A stretch of DNA of 43,061 bases from Alphaproteobacteria bacterium UBA6187 (GTDB taxonomy: Bacteria; Pseudomonadota; Alphaproteobacteria; Rickettsiales; UBA6187). The notes below the pieces were generated by a model. It was given only the letters and a program-made list of their open reading frames with translations. It searched no databases and was not told the DNA's origin. Below, in pieces: positions 38,901-43,061 of the stretch. Numbering within the stretch: the first letter of the stretch is position 1; every line of letters starts with the position of its first letter. Position numbers and translations under genes: made by a program. The DNA lies in NCBI GenBank assembly GCA_002422795.1, contig DITJ01000046.1, positions 367-43,427 on the forward strand, read 5' to 3'.

Positions 38901-41900
38901 TTATTTTTCGTGCGGAATATGCCAGGATTTTTTGTATATCCCTATAGCCAAGATTCGGATTCGCTTCCAGCATCAGGGCAACAACACCTGAGATTATAGG
39001 GGCAGAAAATGACGTACCTTGTGCTAATTCAAAATCACTGCCAAATGTAGAACCATTCTCATTCTGCAATAAATTACCGGTAGATTTTATATTTGACCCT
39101 GGGGCAGAAACAAGTATGGCAGCGCCGGGGTTACTGAATGGGTCTGATGCCTCGACAAGTTTAGATAAATCCCCTTCCTGGTTTATTGAACCGGTAGTAA
39201 TATTAAAGCGTGAATTTATCAGGTTATGGTAGTTTACGTTATCACCCTCCTTCCGGCTATTGCCAGCGCCCTGTACTATTGCAGTTCCAAGGCCGCTGCG
39301 GCCATAGTTAACCGCATTATTTAGTGCAAGCTTGGCACTAATCGCCCTTACTTCATTAGAAGAAATAAAGTTATCATCAAATGGATTTGTAAACGCCCAA
39401 CTATTATTTGCTATATCATAATTCATCATGCCGTTCAGGCCGTCATTGCCTGGATTCCAGCTGTTTTGTGATATTTGTGCATCATAAGCGATACCAATTG
39501 AACCTTCATTATTTTTTTCCGCGGATATAACCCCGGCCACCAGCGTAGAATGGTTGTTATAGTTACTGACTTCAATATTTTTTACCTTTTCTATATATTC
39601 AGCAGATATGTTGCCGTTTAAGTCACTATGGTTATAATTAAAGGGTGAATTTTCCTCACCTTCAAAAATGCCTATTTCAATATCTTTGCCGCTATATTCC
39701 TGCCAGACTTTCTTTACCCTGATTTCAGATAAATACCACTGGCTATAGAATAATGGGTCAACCGGGTCGGTATTATGGCGTATATTTACTTGTGCGCGCA
39801 GTGCTACCGCGTTGTTTTCATCGCCTTTTAAATAAACGGATACATAGTTGCCATCAGCATCTTTTACCGTGTAATCAAAAGACATCTCCCCTAAAAAATT
39901 CTTTTCAGGAGTAAACCGTATATTGCCGTTTGCAAGAAGTTCCACCGTACCACCCACTGCATCGCTCACATTGCGGATGAATATATTGCCACCTGATAAG
40001 TTCCAGTCATTTGCAAGTAATTGGGCAGGAGTAATAATAAATGCGTTATCTGAATTAACCACAATATCATCCCTGATCGGCAGAGGCCTGCTGTTTGCAC
40101 TCTCCAGGCCAAAATCAACATTGGAGAACCTTATTTTTTCTACATCCTGGAGTGTATCGATTGAACCATCGCTTAAATCCTTTACCGTAAAGCCATTTGT
40201 AGTTTTGGTGACAATGTAATTATCATATTCCTTATCATACTGCGCCATATCGAAACCGACGCCGCCCTGCAAGTTATCATTACCCGCACCGCCAATCAGT
40301 ATATCATTGCCTTCACCGCCTTTAAGCGTATCATTATCCAGGCCGCCATCAATATAATCATCTCCCAGGCCGCCTATAAGCATATCCGCGCCACGGTGGC
40401 CGCGGATAACATCATCACCATAGCCACCATCTACCAGATCATCACCATCTTCACCTGATAGCGCATCATCTGCTGCGCCACCTATAATAATATCATTACC
40501 CGCACCTCCACTTATAAATGTATTATATAGCGCACCGCTTATCAGCGTATCATCACCATCACCGCCTTGCGCCACTTCTGCGCGGATATCGTTCAGGTTC
40601 AGGATTACACCGCGGCTGTCTATTACACGGATATTATCAAAACCTTCCCCGGCATCTATATCTTCCGGCCTGTCATCAGCATCTATTATAAGAAGGTCAT
40701 CACCGCCACCAGCATTGAATTTATCTGCACCTGCTCCGCCAATTAGCCAGTTATTGTTATTATCGCCAATTAGCGTATCATTACCAACACCACCATAAAT
40801 GTTGTTCACATTCTTATCAGTGGTGCTGACTGCCCTGCCCTCAGCGGACGTAATAATAAAACTGGATGCTTCGTTGTTTTCCGTCCTAACCTCCGCGCCA
40901 TCAAAAACATTATTCCATTCATATCCCAGGGGGTTAGTGGCAAAATCCACCGCAGCCGCCTCGCGGATACTGCCGTCAGCCATAACCATAGTTGACCGGC
41001 TAAGTACCGGATTGCCTTCTAAATGTTCCCTGTCAATAATTTCGCGGTTCAGGTTGATGCTTAAAATTCCGGCTTCCTCAAATGTAAGCAGTTCACCGCT
41101 ATCTGTATTACCGTCACTATTGGCATCGCGCCATACCTTAAGTTCACCCCACATGCTATCGCGTTTATCAAAGATATTGTCTTTATTGCTATCAAGCGTT
41201 TTCAGGGCTTCAAGGCCATCGGTCACACCACTGGTATAATACTCGGAAATTGTTTCGGAAATATCATTTATGATACCATCACGGTTCTTATCATGTACTA
41301 CTATACCATCTTCCCTGGAAACCCAGCCTGTGTTTTCCTTGTAACCATCATGGTCGACATCAAAAGATACATGGGAATCCTTGAAATTTATAAGCTTTAC
41401 CCCATCACCATTTAAATCAACAACAAGTGGGTCTACATTCTGTATATTCGGGGCGGAAAAGAAGAAATTTGTAATACTTGCAAAAGCAGATTGCATCGAA
41501 CTGGTGATTGTATTTGCAACATTGCTTACTGCATTGCTTATAAAATTAACCGCAGAATTAATACCATTGGATATGGTATTTAAAACCAGTTCCGCAGCAC
41601 CAGGCCTGTAATTATCCGTTACTATTTTTGATATTTCCGTATTGGTAAAACCATCACCGTTAATAACATCAACCGGCATATTGGCGCTGTAATCACCATT
41701 GCCTATTGCCGAGCCGGTTTGCCAACTATTACTGGTATCGGCTGCATTGTTGGAATTGGAGGATATGAGGGATTTAAAGTCTAGGTAGGAGTTGTCGATG
41801 CTATTTAAATCAGTTGGAATTGTTGGTTCGTTACCAAAGAAATTGCCAATTTTATTGCCTATATCAAGAACAATATCCTTTACAGAACCTACTAAACCAC

Positions 41901-42750
41901 TTGCGGTTTCTACTAGTAGATCTCCAACATCCCTTACAGCTTCTATCGTAGACGTAGCAATCTTATCGGGTATATTAATTATGGATGTAAAGGCATGCTG
42001 AAATTGATTAATTATAGAGGTATAATCATTGGTATCCGTATTATGAACACCCTCACTCACTTCAATAGCTTCAGTAAGCTCGGCAGATCCATGTTGAGAT
42101 ATTTTATTTAAAACAAGAAAAGTAAGGGCGCTAGCTAAGGGGGTGGCAAAAAGACCCACTCCTATTGAAAGCAATGTATCCACTATAGAAACATTAAGCT
42201 GGTGATCTATGCGATCGCCTATTTGGTCACTAACATCAGATACAGCATCCATTATAGCATTGTGGTTCATAACCTGCCCACTGTAACTAGCATTAGTATA
42301 TGTTCCTGCTGGCACACCCTCAATACGCTCCATATCAGACAGTAAATGTCGCATCCCGGGAGAATCAAGAACCGTAGCTTTAAAGCCCGTAATCACGGAA
42401 AGCATACTGGCTAATGCCCCACCAAGGGAATGTCCGGTTAAAGAAAGGTTTATACTATTTCCATACTCCTCAGTAACTTCATTATAGAATGCTTTTGCTG
42501 ATTCATATTGTGCAGGCAAGACGCCTATACCTAGTTTAAAATCTGCAATCAAGTCGTCAGCGCTGGTAAATTCTGTGCCACGATTCGCCAGGACGAACTC
42601 TCCCGTTGTCGTATTTTTGTATAGAACTCCATAATAGCCGGTATCATTCGGTGCTGACGTCCTAATTTGCACCCATCCTGCTGGAGGAGTACCACCACCA
42701 TCCACATATGATTCAACACTTAAATGTCCGTATACTGACGCTTTTGTCAT
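23905..42750 (-). CDS. Giant RTX protein with lipase-like, subtilisin-like and cadherin-like domains, 6281 aa
   Basis: In order: a class 3 lipase-like domain (1-~230, GHSLGG with Ser108); EF-hand-like loops (LNGDGV at ~447, DANSDGNTDSGE at ~545); RTX repeats; a cadherin-like domain (~885-990); a subtilisin-like domain (~997-1327, His1067, Ser1247, but Glu1030 where Asp is expected) and a P domain (~1335-1460); a coiled coil (~1530-1713); RTX repeats (to ~2215); 17 cadherin-like repeats (~2297-3950); then RTX blocks mixed with dystroglycan-type cadherin domains; four tandem RTX modules; and a non-repetitive C-terminus of the type I secretion kind. RTX motifs (GGxGxDxLx) bind calcium outside the cell, so it is probably a secreted surface adhesin or toxin. 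AAGGAAG precedes the ATG. No ABC transporter genes are in view. Confidence 0.92.
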   Translation of the reverse strand: MTKASVYGHLSVESYVDGGGTPPAGWVQIRTSAPNDTGYYGVLYKNTTTGEFVLANRGTEFTSADDLIADFKLGIGVLPAQYESAKAFYNEVTEEYGNSINLSLTGHSLGGALASMLSVITGFKATVLDSPGMRHLLSDMERIEGVPAGTYTNASYSGQVMNHNAIMDAVSDVSDQIGDRIDHQLNVSIVDTLLSIGVGLFATPLASALTFLVLNKISQHGSAELTEAIEVSEGVHNTDTNDYTSIINQFQHAFTSIINIPDKIATSTIEAVRDVGDLLVETASGLVGSVKDIVLDIGNKIGNFFGNEPTIPTDLNSIDNSYLDFKSLISSNSNNAADTSNSWQTGSAIGNGDYSANMPVDVINGDGFTNTEISKIVTDNYRPGAAELVLNTISNGINSAVNFISNAVSNVANTITSSMQSAFASITNFFFSAPNIQNVDPLVVDLNGDGVKLINFKDSHVSFDVDHDGYKENTGWVSREDGIVVHDKNRDGIINDISETISEYYTSGVTDGLEALKTLDSNKDNIFDKRDSMWGELKVWRDANSDGNTDSGELLTFEEAGILSINLNREIIDREHLEGNPVLSRSTMVMADGSIREAAAVDFATNPLGYEWNNVFDGAEVRTENNEASSFIITSAEGRAVSTTDKNVNNIYGGVGNDTLIGDNNNNWLIGGAGADKFNAGGGDDLLIIDADDRPEDIDAGEGFDNIRVIDSRGVILNLNDIRAEVAQGGDGDDTLISGALYNTFISGGAGNDIIIGGAADDALSGEDGDDLVDGGYGDDVIRGHRGADMLIGGLGDDYIDGGLDNDTLKGGEGNDILIGGAGNDNLQGGVGFDMAQYDKEYDNYIVTKTTNGFTVKDLSDGSIDTLQDVEKIRFSNVDFGLESANSRPLPIRDDIVVNSDNAFIITPAQLLANDWNLSGGNIFIRNVSDAVGGTVELLANGNIRFTPEKNFLGEMSFDYTVKDADGNYVSVYLKGDENNAVALRAQVNIRHNTDPVDPLFYSQWYLSEIRVKKVWQEYSGKDIEIGIFEGEENSPFNYNHSDLNGNISAEYIEKVKNIEVSNYNNHSTLVAGVISAEKNNEGSIGIAYDAQISQNSWNPGNDGLNGMMNYDIANNSWAFTNPFDDNFISSNEVRAISAKLALNNAVNYGRSGLGTAIVQGAGNSRKEGDNVNYHNLINSRFNITTGSINQEGDLSKLVEASDPFSNPGAAILVSAPGSNIKSTGNLLQNENGSTFGSDFELAQGTSFSAPIISGVVALMLEANPNLGYRDIQKILAYSARKINDDNTAWKFNGASTWNGGGLHYSNDYGFGIVDAHTAVRLAETWDTINAYNNEISASAVSNSLQNIADNGSISSSVNISSDTKLNVEYAEVTVDIAHGRIGDLVITLNSPDGTTSILLDRPGKAPGSDSDLGIDNIDTLKFTLSSANFYGEHASGKWQLRVEDKATGETGVLKSWKLDLYGSPDNANDTYIFTDELGINDQGQHTISDLSGVDTINASGLLTDSVINLNIGAVSTINGKKVNLAINEISTEFYKKQAELSPKQQQVTQLQAQVTQVQDELANKTVLLPVKIGEYNQAILVKPTVTIDQLNAQYAIYNSLFSQWREYTAKFYDPRGQGSYVYTQTATNKTVFFSKAQHKAHEALGIQADNAKTLYNSMVDQYNSEATIINSIVTQIRSLQQDIETLPKQISQLQEQVTLLQNEITSIQNYLNSFGNGNTIIENAYGGDGNDTITGNAANNFLYDGRGSDILTGGNGNDTFKIKQNAGDIDRIKDFEISNFNEKIDITDFKVNNFSSLNITQQGNNAVINFADNQKLILENVNKSLLTTNNFTGFLEQSVTLNGTSANDNLYGDSRSDYIYAGAGDDNINGGAGDNYLEGGAGADQFFINEHPDKTDTITDFDINNINERIVLRDFKDITSFNNLVLEQQGNDVIISLPESQRVLIKNINISSLSSDNFIFYGQILGSKDRDILTGTRLPDVIYGDDGNDEIYGNENNDYISGGSGNDTLLGDHGDDIIIGGEGDDILLGGIGDDLLKGGAGQDILISDGGNDVLSGGLGSDKFVINKNDNSTITITDFNVSDFVERINLSTFSQITKLSDLNITQNAANAVITLPDNQKIILNNINKNLITRDNFVFYGDDSNLQVINGTAGADTLNGSTLGDTIYGLEGNDAILGGYGNDYISGGLGDDILIGGNGSDIFVITYEKPRVVGSGSPNDNILDINLNDPDEKIDISDVVRNSNGLVRSFNDLQITQSPVGAIVAFPQPFPGYLSQVILLQGVNASDIKASHFIGFESYSNDTPVTYSLTVYGSREDEDIIISLPKAVDTEDGLIAPNIYNTTFSHITDGASVVYNENGTITYTPPANFYGQDSFTYEVTDSDGGKSSATITINIAPANDIPAAQYLSASGTEDNTITIILPEVTDIEDGVIIPDSQNTTFTGIMYGASVFFNSDGSITYTPRANFYGNDSFIYNVADSNGNRSSGKVSINLAAENDLPVAKHINISILEDQPAIISLSINDIEDSLIVPNANNTTFSNIKAGATVAFTDNGKISYTPPVNFYGEDSFTYEITDSNGGKSSATITINVAPVNDTPVAQALSVSGAEDNAITITLPKVTDAEDGIIIPDSQNTTFTGVMYGASVIFNSDGSIAYTPRANFYGNDSFIYSVVDSNGNKSSGKVSINLAAENDLPIAAPINISIQEDQPAIIILPLINDVEDFLLVPNANNTTFSNITEGATVTFTSNRVISYTPPANFYGEDSFTYEVTDADGGKSSATITVNVAPANDIPVTKNLSVSGAEDNAITIILPEITDIEDGIITLTTDNITFSNIGYGASVSLNNDGTISYKPSPNFYGQDSFTYKVTDSAGGVSSGIISVNVLPVNDLPSVKPINISILEDQSATIILPFASDVEDFLLVPNANNTTFSNITEGATVTFTSNGVIKYTPPTNFYGEDSFTYEVTDADGGKSSATITVNVAPVNDRPVTKEVSASGTEDNTITIILPEVTDIEDGIIIPNANNTGFSGINLGAQIIWNDDGTISYKPSPNFYGQDSFTYKVTDSVGGVSSGIISVNVQSVNDLPVVAAVNITTKEDKPVNIILPVASDVEDSLIVANANNTTFSNITAGAAVTFASNGVIKYTPPANFYGQDSFTYEITDSNGGKSSATITVNISSVNDLPSIQNTLISTFTNEDELVTISFPQITDIEDGIIIPNVNNATFGGINPGAQIIWNNDGTISYKPSANFYGEDSFTYKVTDSTGGVTSGTVSVNILPVNDLPSVKPINISIREDQPATIILPVASDIEDSLILLSANNTTFINITPGAAVTFTSNGVISYTPPANFYGEDSFTYEVTDANGGKSSATITVNVAPVNDIPVTQALSVSGAEDNAIAIILPEIFDIEDGIITTSHDNITFSNVRFGALVSINDDGTINYKPSPNFYGQDSFTYKVTDSSGGVSSRTITVNVESVNDLPNVTAVNIATKEDQAVTIILPFVNDVEDFLIVPNANNTTFSNITAGAAVTFTSNRVISYTPPANFSGEDSFTYEVTDANGGKSSATITVNVAPVNDIPVTQALSVSGAEDNAIAIVLPEITGAEDGIIIPDSQNTTFTGIMYGASVVFNNDGGITYTPPANFSGNDSFIYSVVDSNGNISSGKISINLAAENDLPIVTAVNITTQEDQPVTIILPIVSDVEDSLIVANTNNTTFSNITSGASVTFTSNGVISYTPPANLYGQDSFTYEITDSNGGKSSATITVNISFVNDLPFIQNPEISISTNEDELTVISLSQITDIEDGTMTPSRDNITFSNVRYGALVSVNDDGTINYKPSPNFYGQDSFTYKFIDSVGGVSSGTVSVDVLPANNLPVANPIEVQASIISATQFMLPWTIDVEDGTIIPGYDNTTFSNITEGATVAFINDYTVSYTAPTGFSGKDSFIYNIKDSSGGVSSGIVTINIPSAIATFGTGNADAINGSIYDDVIYANSGNDTVNGGDGDDILSGGRSPNVTVFGNDNDGDDTINGDRGDDVITFSSGNDILTGGLGSDTFVFKMPSWWQASYTHTITDFNLLESDKLDLASLNDLFNSVNQIRIDASGNDSILYTSVNSNIAIHVNNTSPEDLRANIIGITEGPIVTGYVPGFQVRANQNITYTIPDNIFTDLDDQVLTYSVKYLPSWLVFDPITHTFSGTAPILGYDADWNIELKASDATKSASLYFNIHYDKKVFVTGTNGDDYLSTGGNTANYHFEGNDGNDHITGGSGNDILIGGNGDDILNGKSGNDVIDGGAGKDIIYVNTGQGTLTGGDDSDTFIVGNISGSNTITDFDVNDTNEKIIFNNVATVRKFSDLILTQDGDNTVLDYGIGNIILNNITADQLSADNFKFNTNVYGSGANDYIVNAGNPENIITPTNILILDATGGGWPSFSYKVNFIFMGETGESVYKFTDFNPGSSVIQITGIPVASLTELMVLQEGANTRINLSEKDYIILENTDHSTITENNFQFSQLSDWHNNTIDAGEGDDYVEGGAGDDNILGGVGNDELYGDEGNDTISGDAGDDTIYGGIGNDTLSGGAGSDVIDAGEGDDNIIDYSSSDNNIAFGGYGNDVISLGGNNNLLVGEEGDDYLISQGNNSILIGGSGNDKIRSDVGSVQIHGDDGDDTILISSGNSTVHGGAGRDTITLGSNPYFMLPENVEAPILTGSIVHGDDDNDRIYITNESNNILYGDAGDDIFYFSTPYQQNSQITNIIADFEINNLHERIDLQFVEGVNSFSDLTITQDGDNATINMSGNQTVILNNIQASSLKADNFIFKVIGNNDDKWLVGAETANNIQGGSGNETFFAFGDDNYFAGGGGNNIFVANSGLTYLTIKDFNPAKDIINLGHFINVHDFSNLYIEDYGSGFAYIYPNGAPDWSAGGLNAPMIYVEHTGAKLTAANFSFEALNVPPILSHTIKPLDISAGALFSFTIPDDTFTDVNNDNIVYSAETINGDPLPTWLSFDPVNKTFSGTAAFQDAHDIVIKITASDGSLTSYTSFNLSVGRVEPTQGNDSIEATALNDIVYALEGDDIIHGNAGNDTLYGGEGNDSIFADSGNNKLYGEEGEDILYSGTSDDILSGGNGKDIFVITPSAGNNIIITDFNADNEIIDLTALTNIPVFAALNITVNGNDTRINLTNNQVITLKNTTPGQIRAENFLGLKPNTTPEKVGIIYDINIQEDVIRTVLSKEIISYIFKDADTGDHLTYSLSNASGGVLPSWLSISYYTGEIISTLPTNDDVGSYNLIITATDAAGAFATQNFVLNIENTNDAPVVLNNISDYEVTAGQEFYIKLADDLFNDVDGDTLIYSLNQANNSTIPAWLTFNSTTMALSGTAPAGFNGNLHLEIIASDSSGGIVTQKFDIITQIPVKNGTNGDDALNGTAGSDTINGSGGNDRLTGGLGADTLDGGEGWDIASYTDSIEAVTVNMATNINRGGTAEGDILFNIERVFGSNYNDSLTGGTGNDYLYGNNGNDLLIGNAGNDSLFGENGDDILSGGTGNDTLTGGAGIDKFIISTSANNTTTITDFNITNEIIDLSSVTGIVPFAMLNIVAFGSNTQINLAGNQKIILTNVVPSALTAAHFVGLPEFNIVTGTSSDEGLRGTASNDKIYGFAGNDGLTGGLGADMLDGGAGWDVANYADSLEAVNINLATNINKGGTAEGDTIFNIERVFGSGYNDTMTGGLGQDFLYGNNGNDVLYGAEGNDSLFGENGDDILSGGTGNDTLSGNAGIDKFIISTSANSTTTITDFNITNEIIDLSAVTGIIPFAMLNIVASGSNTQINLANNQKIILTNVAPSALTQSHFVGLPEFNIVTGTSSDEGLRGTAGFDKIFGLDGNDGLTGGLGADMLDGGAGWDVANYADSLEAVNVNLATNINKGGTAEGDTIFNIERVFGSNHNDTLTGAIGNDYLYGNNGNDLLIGGAGNDGLFGENGDDTLSGGTGNDILTGGAGIDKFIISTSANSRTIIADFNVANEIIDLSGVAGSSPFAALNILASGNDTQVALASGQKIILTNVLPVALTAANFTGLGDYHTFTGTSSDEGLYGTSGADKIYGLAGNDGLNGGFGADMLDGGDGWDVASYTDSNEAVTVNLATNVNHGGTAEGDTIFNIERVFGSNHNDTLTGSIGNDSLYGNNGNDTLIGGAGNDSLFGENGNDIIIGGLGKDTIWGNAGFDNFKYENLTDSTQGSYDTIQDFTQGQDKIDLAGLFTFGIDHFTDLNIMQNSATNETIISANDSAHPGNVDYFELHLKGLLSLNDADFNFG
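24190..26585 (-). repeat. Four tandem ~660-bp RTX modules near the C-terminus
   Basis: The segment VTGTSSDEGLRGT (or a variant) starts modules at about 25930, 25265 and 24600. A first, more divergent module starts near 26580. Each encodes RTX repeats, NIERVFGS, SLFGENGDDILSGG and a β-rich spacer. The last copy runs into the unique C-terminus. Confidence 0.8.
30905..35870 (-). repeat. 17 cadherin-like domain repeats of ~97 aa, arranged in pairs
   Basis: I count 17 copies of the motif (F/L)xGxDSF(T/I)Y in frame. Odd-numbered copies (1-15) are of one type (TPPANFYGEDSFTYEVTD, GGKSSATIT). Even-numbered copies are of one of two other types (KPSPNFYGQDSFTYKVTD or TPRANFYGNDSFIY). The duplicating unit is therefore a pair of ~582 bp. 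Confidence 0.85.
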
Positions 42751-42765
42751 TTTATCTTCCTTAGG

Positions 42766-43061
42766 TTATTGCTTCTTTAACGCATTAAAATTTGATTTCA
42801 TGTGCGCATAAGCACGATCCATTACAGGTATTGCTTCTTTCGCCAATTTTTCAGGTATAGTAAACTTATAAAAGTCATCAAGATTTGCATCAGCTTTTTT
42901 TGTATAGTCTTCACCTACTTCCTTCTTGAGCCATATAGCAGCTTGTCCGCCACCAAGTATATGAGAGGAGCATGTGCTTCGGAGAGAAAACAATGTTAAT
43001 CCAGGCCAATAGTTTCTTGAATAATATTCAATTGGCCCACCATGCACCCCTCCTTCACCCA
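42766..43061 (-). CDS. Unknown protein, C-terminal part (5' end outside window)
   Basis: The frame is open to the right edge. The visible part starts GEGGVHGGPIEYYSRNYWPG and ends SNFNALKKQ. It has a Gly-rich patch (SSHILGGGQAAIW) and a helical, charged C-terminus. I do not recognise the family. It ends 15 bp before the ATG of the giant RTX gene on the same strand, so the two are probably one operon, and it may help with export, modification or self-protection for the lipase-like domain. That role is a guess from position. Confidence 0.5.
   Translation of the reverse strand, partial: GEGGVHGGPIEYYSRNYWPGLTLFSLRSTCSSHILGGGQAAIWLKKEVGEDYTKKADANLDDFYKFTIPEKLAKEAIPVMDRAYAHMKSNFNALKKQ

Noticed and set aside
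24665..42001. Many plus-strand frames opposite the giant RTX gene
   Set aside because: They are antisense shadows of repetitive coding DNA with low-complexity Ser/Pro/Leu products and no ribosome sites.

Overview
The window looks like bacterial accessory DNA from a low-GC alphaproteobacterium, possibly an intracellular or host-associated one. The evidence is a GapR/DUF2312 protein, a DUF3768 protein, a DUF1376 (YdaU-like) phage protein, an initiator-tRNA attachment core and overall AT-richness. No ribosomal or other core gene is present, so genus and family cannot be fixed.

Layout. (1) 1-351 is the 3' end of a large serine recombinase whose last codons run into short repeats of the tRNA-fMet 3' end. 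(2) 377-4843 holds a long inverted repeat, a small ORF plus a second serine recombinase, a divergent XRE regulator and a type II restriction-modification pair (C5 methyltransferase with an N-terminal HTH, then a SinI-like endonuclease). (3) 5103-6317 holds a small unknown gene, a lipoprotein and an XRE regulator facing each other across a perfect 23-bp palindrome. (4) 6396-10763 is a tightly overlapping operon of a CHC2/Toprim primase-like protein, a reverse transcriptase of the UG/DRT defence type and a nitrilase-fold hydrolase. The RT frame is broken by one in-frame TAA. This is the best candidate for an unusual defence system here. (5) 10840-20094 is a decayed prophage, mostly on the minus strand: a lysozyme 3' remnant joined to a truncated methyltransferase, a HAD protein, two ParB-like proteins, a tail protein Z-like protein, a Fic protein, DUF3768, DUF1376, GapR and a Cro/CI-type switch. 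(6) 20303-22480 holds small ORFs with an 88-bp tandem duplication and the element's own serine recombinase, whose 3' end overlaps a 45-nt tRNA-fMet fragment.

(7) 22644-23775 carries two minus-strand genes, and 23905-42750 is one 6281-residue RTX protein. It combines a lipase-like N-terminus, EF-hand-like calcium loops, a subtilisin-like domain with P domain, a coiled coil, 17 cadherin-like repeats and many RTX nonapeptide arrays. A partial gene lies 15 bp upstream and runs off the right edge. No type I secretion transporter genes are in view.

Interpretation: about 0.3-22.5 kb reads as one integrative, prophage-derived element with a defence cargo at its left end. It sits in what looks like a tandem array of recombinase-tipped elements at the tRNA-fMet gene. 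The RTX locus lies on the other side of the core fragment and may belong to the next element or to the chromosome.
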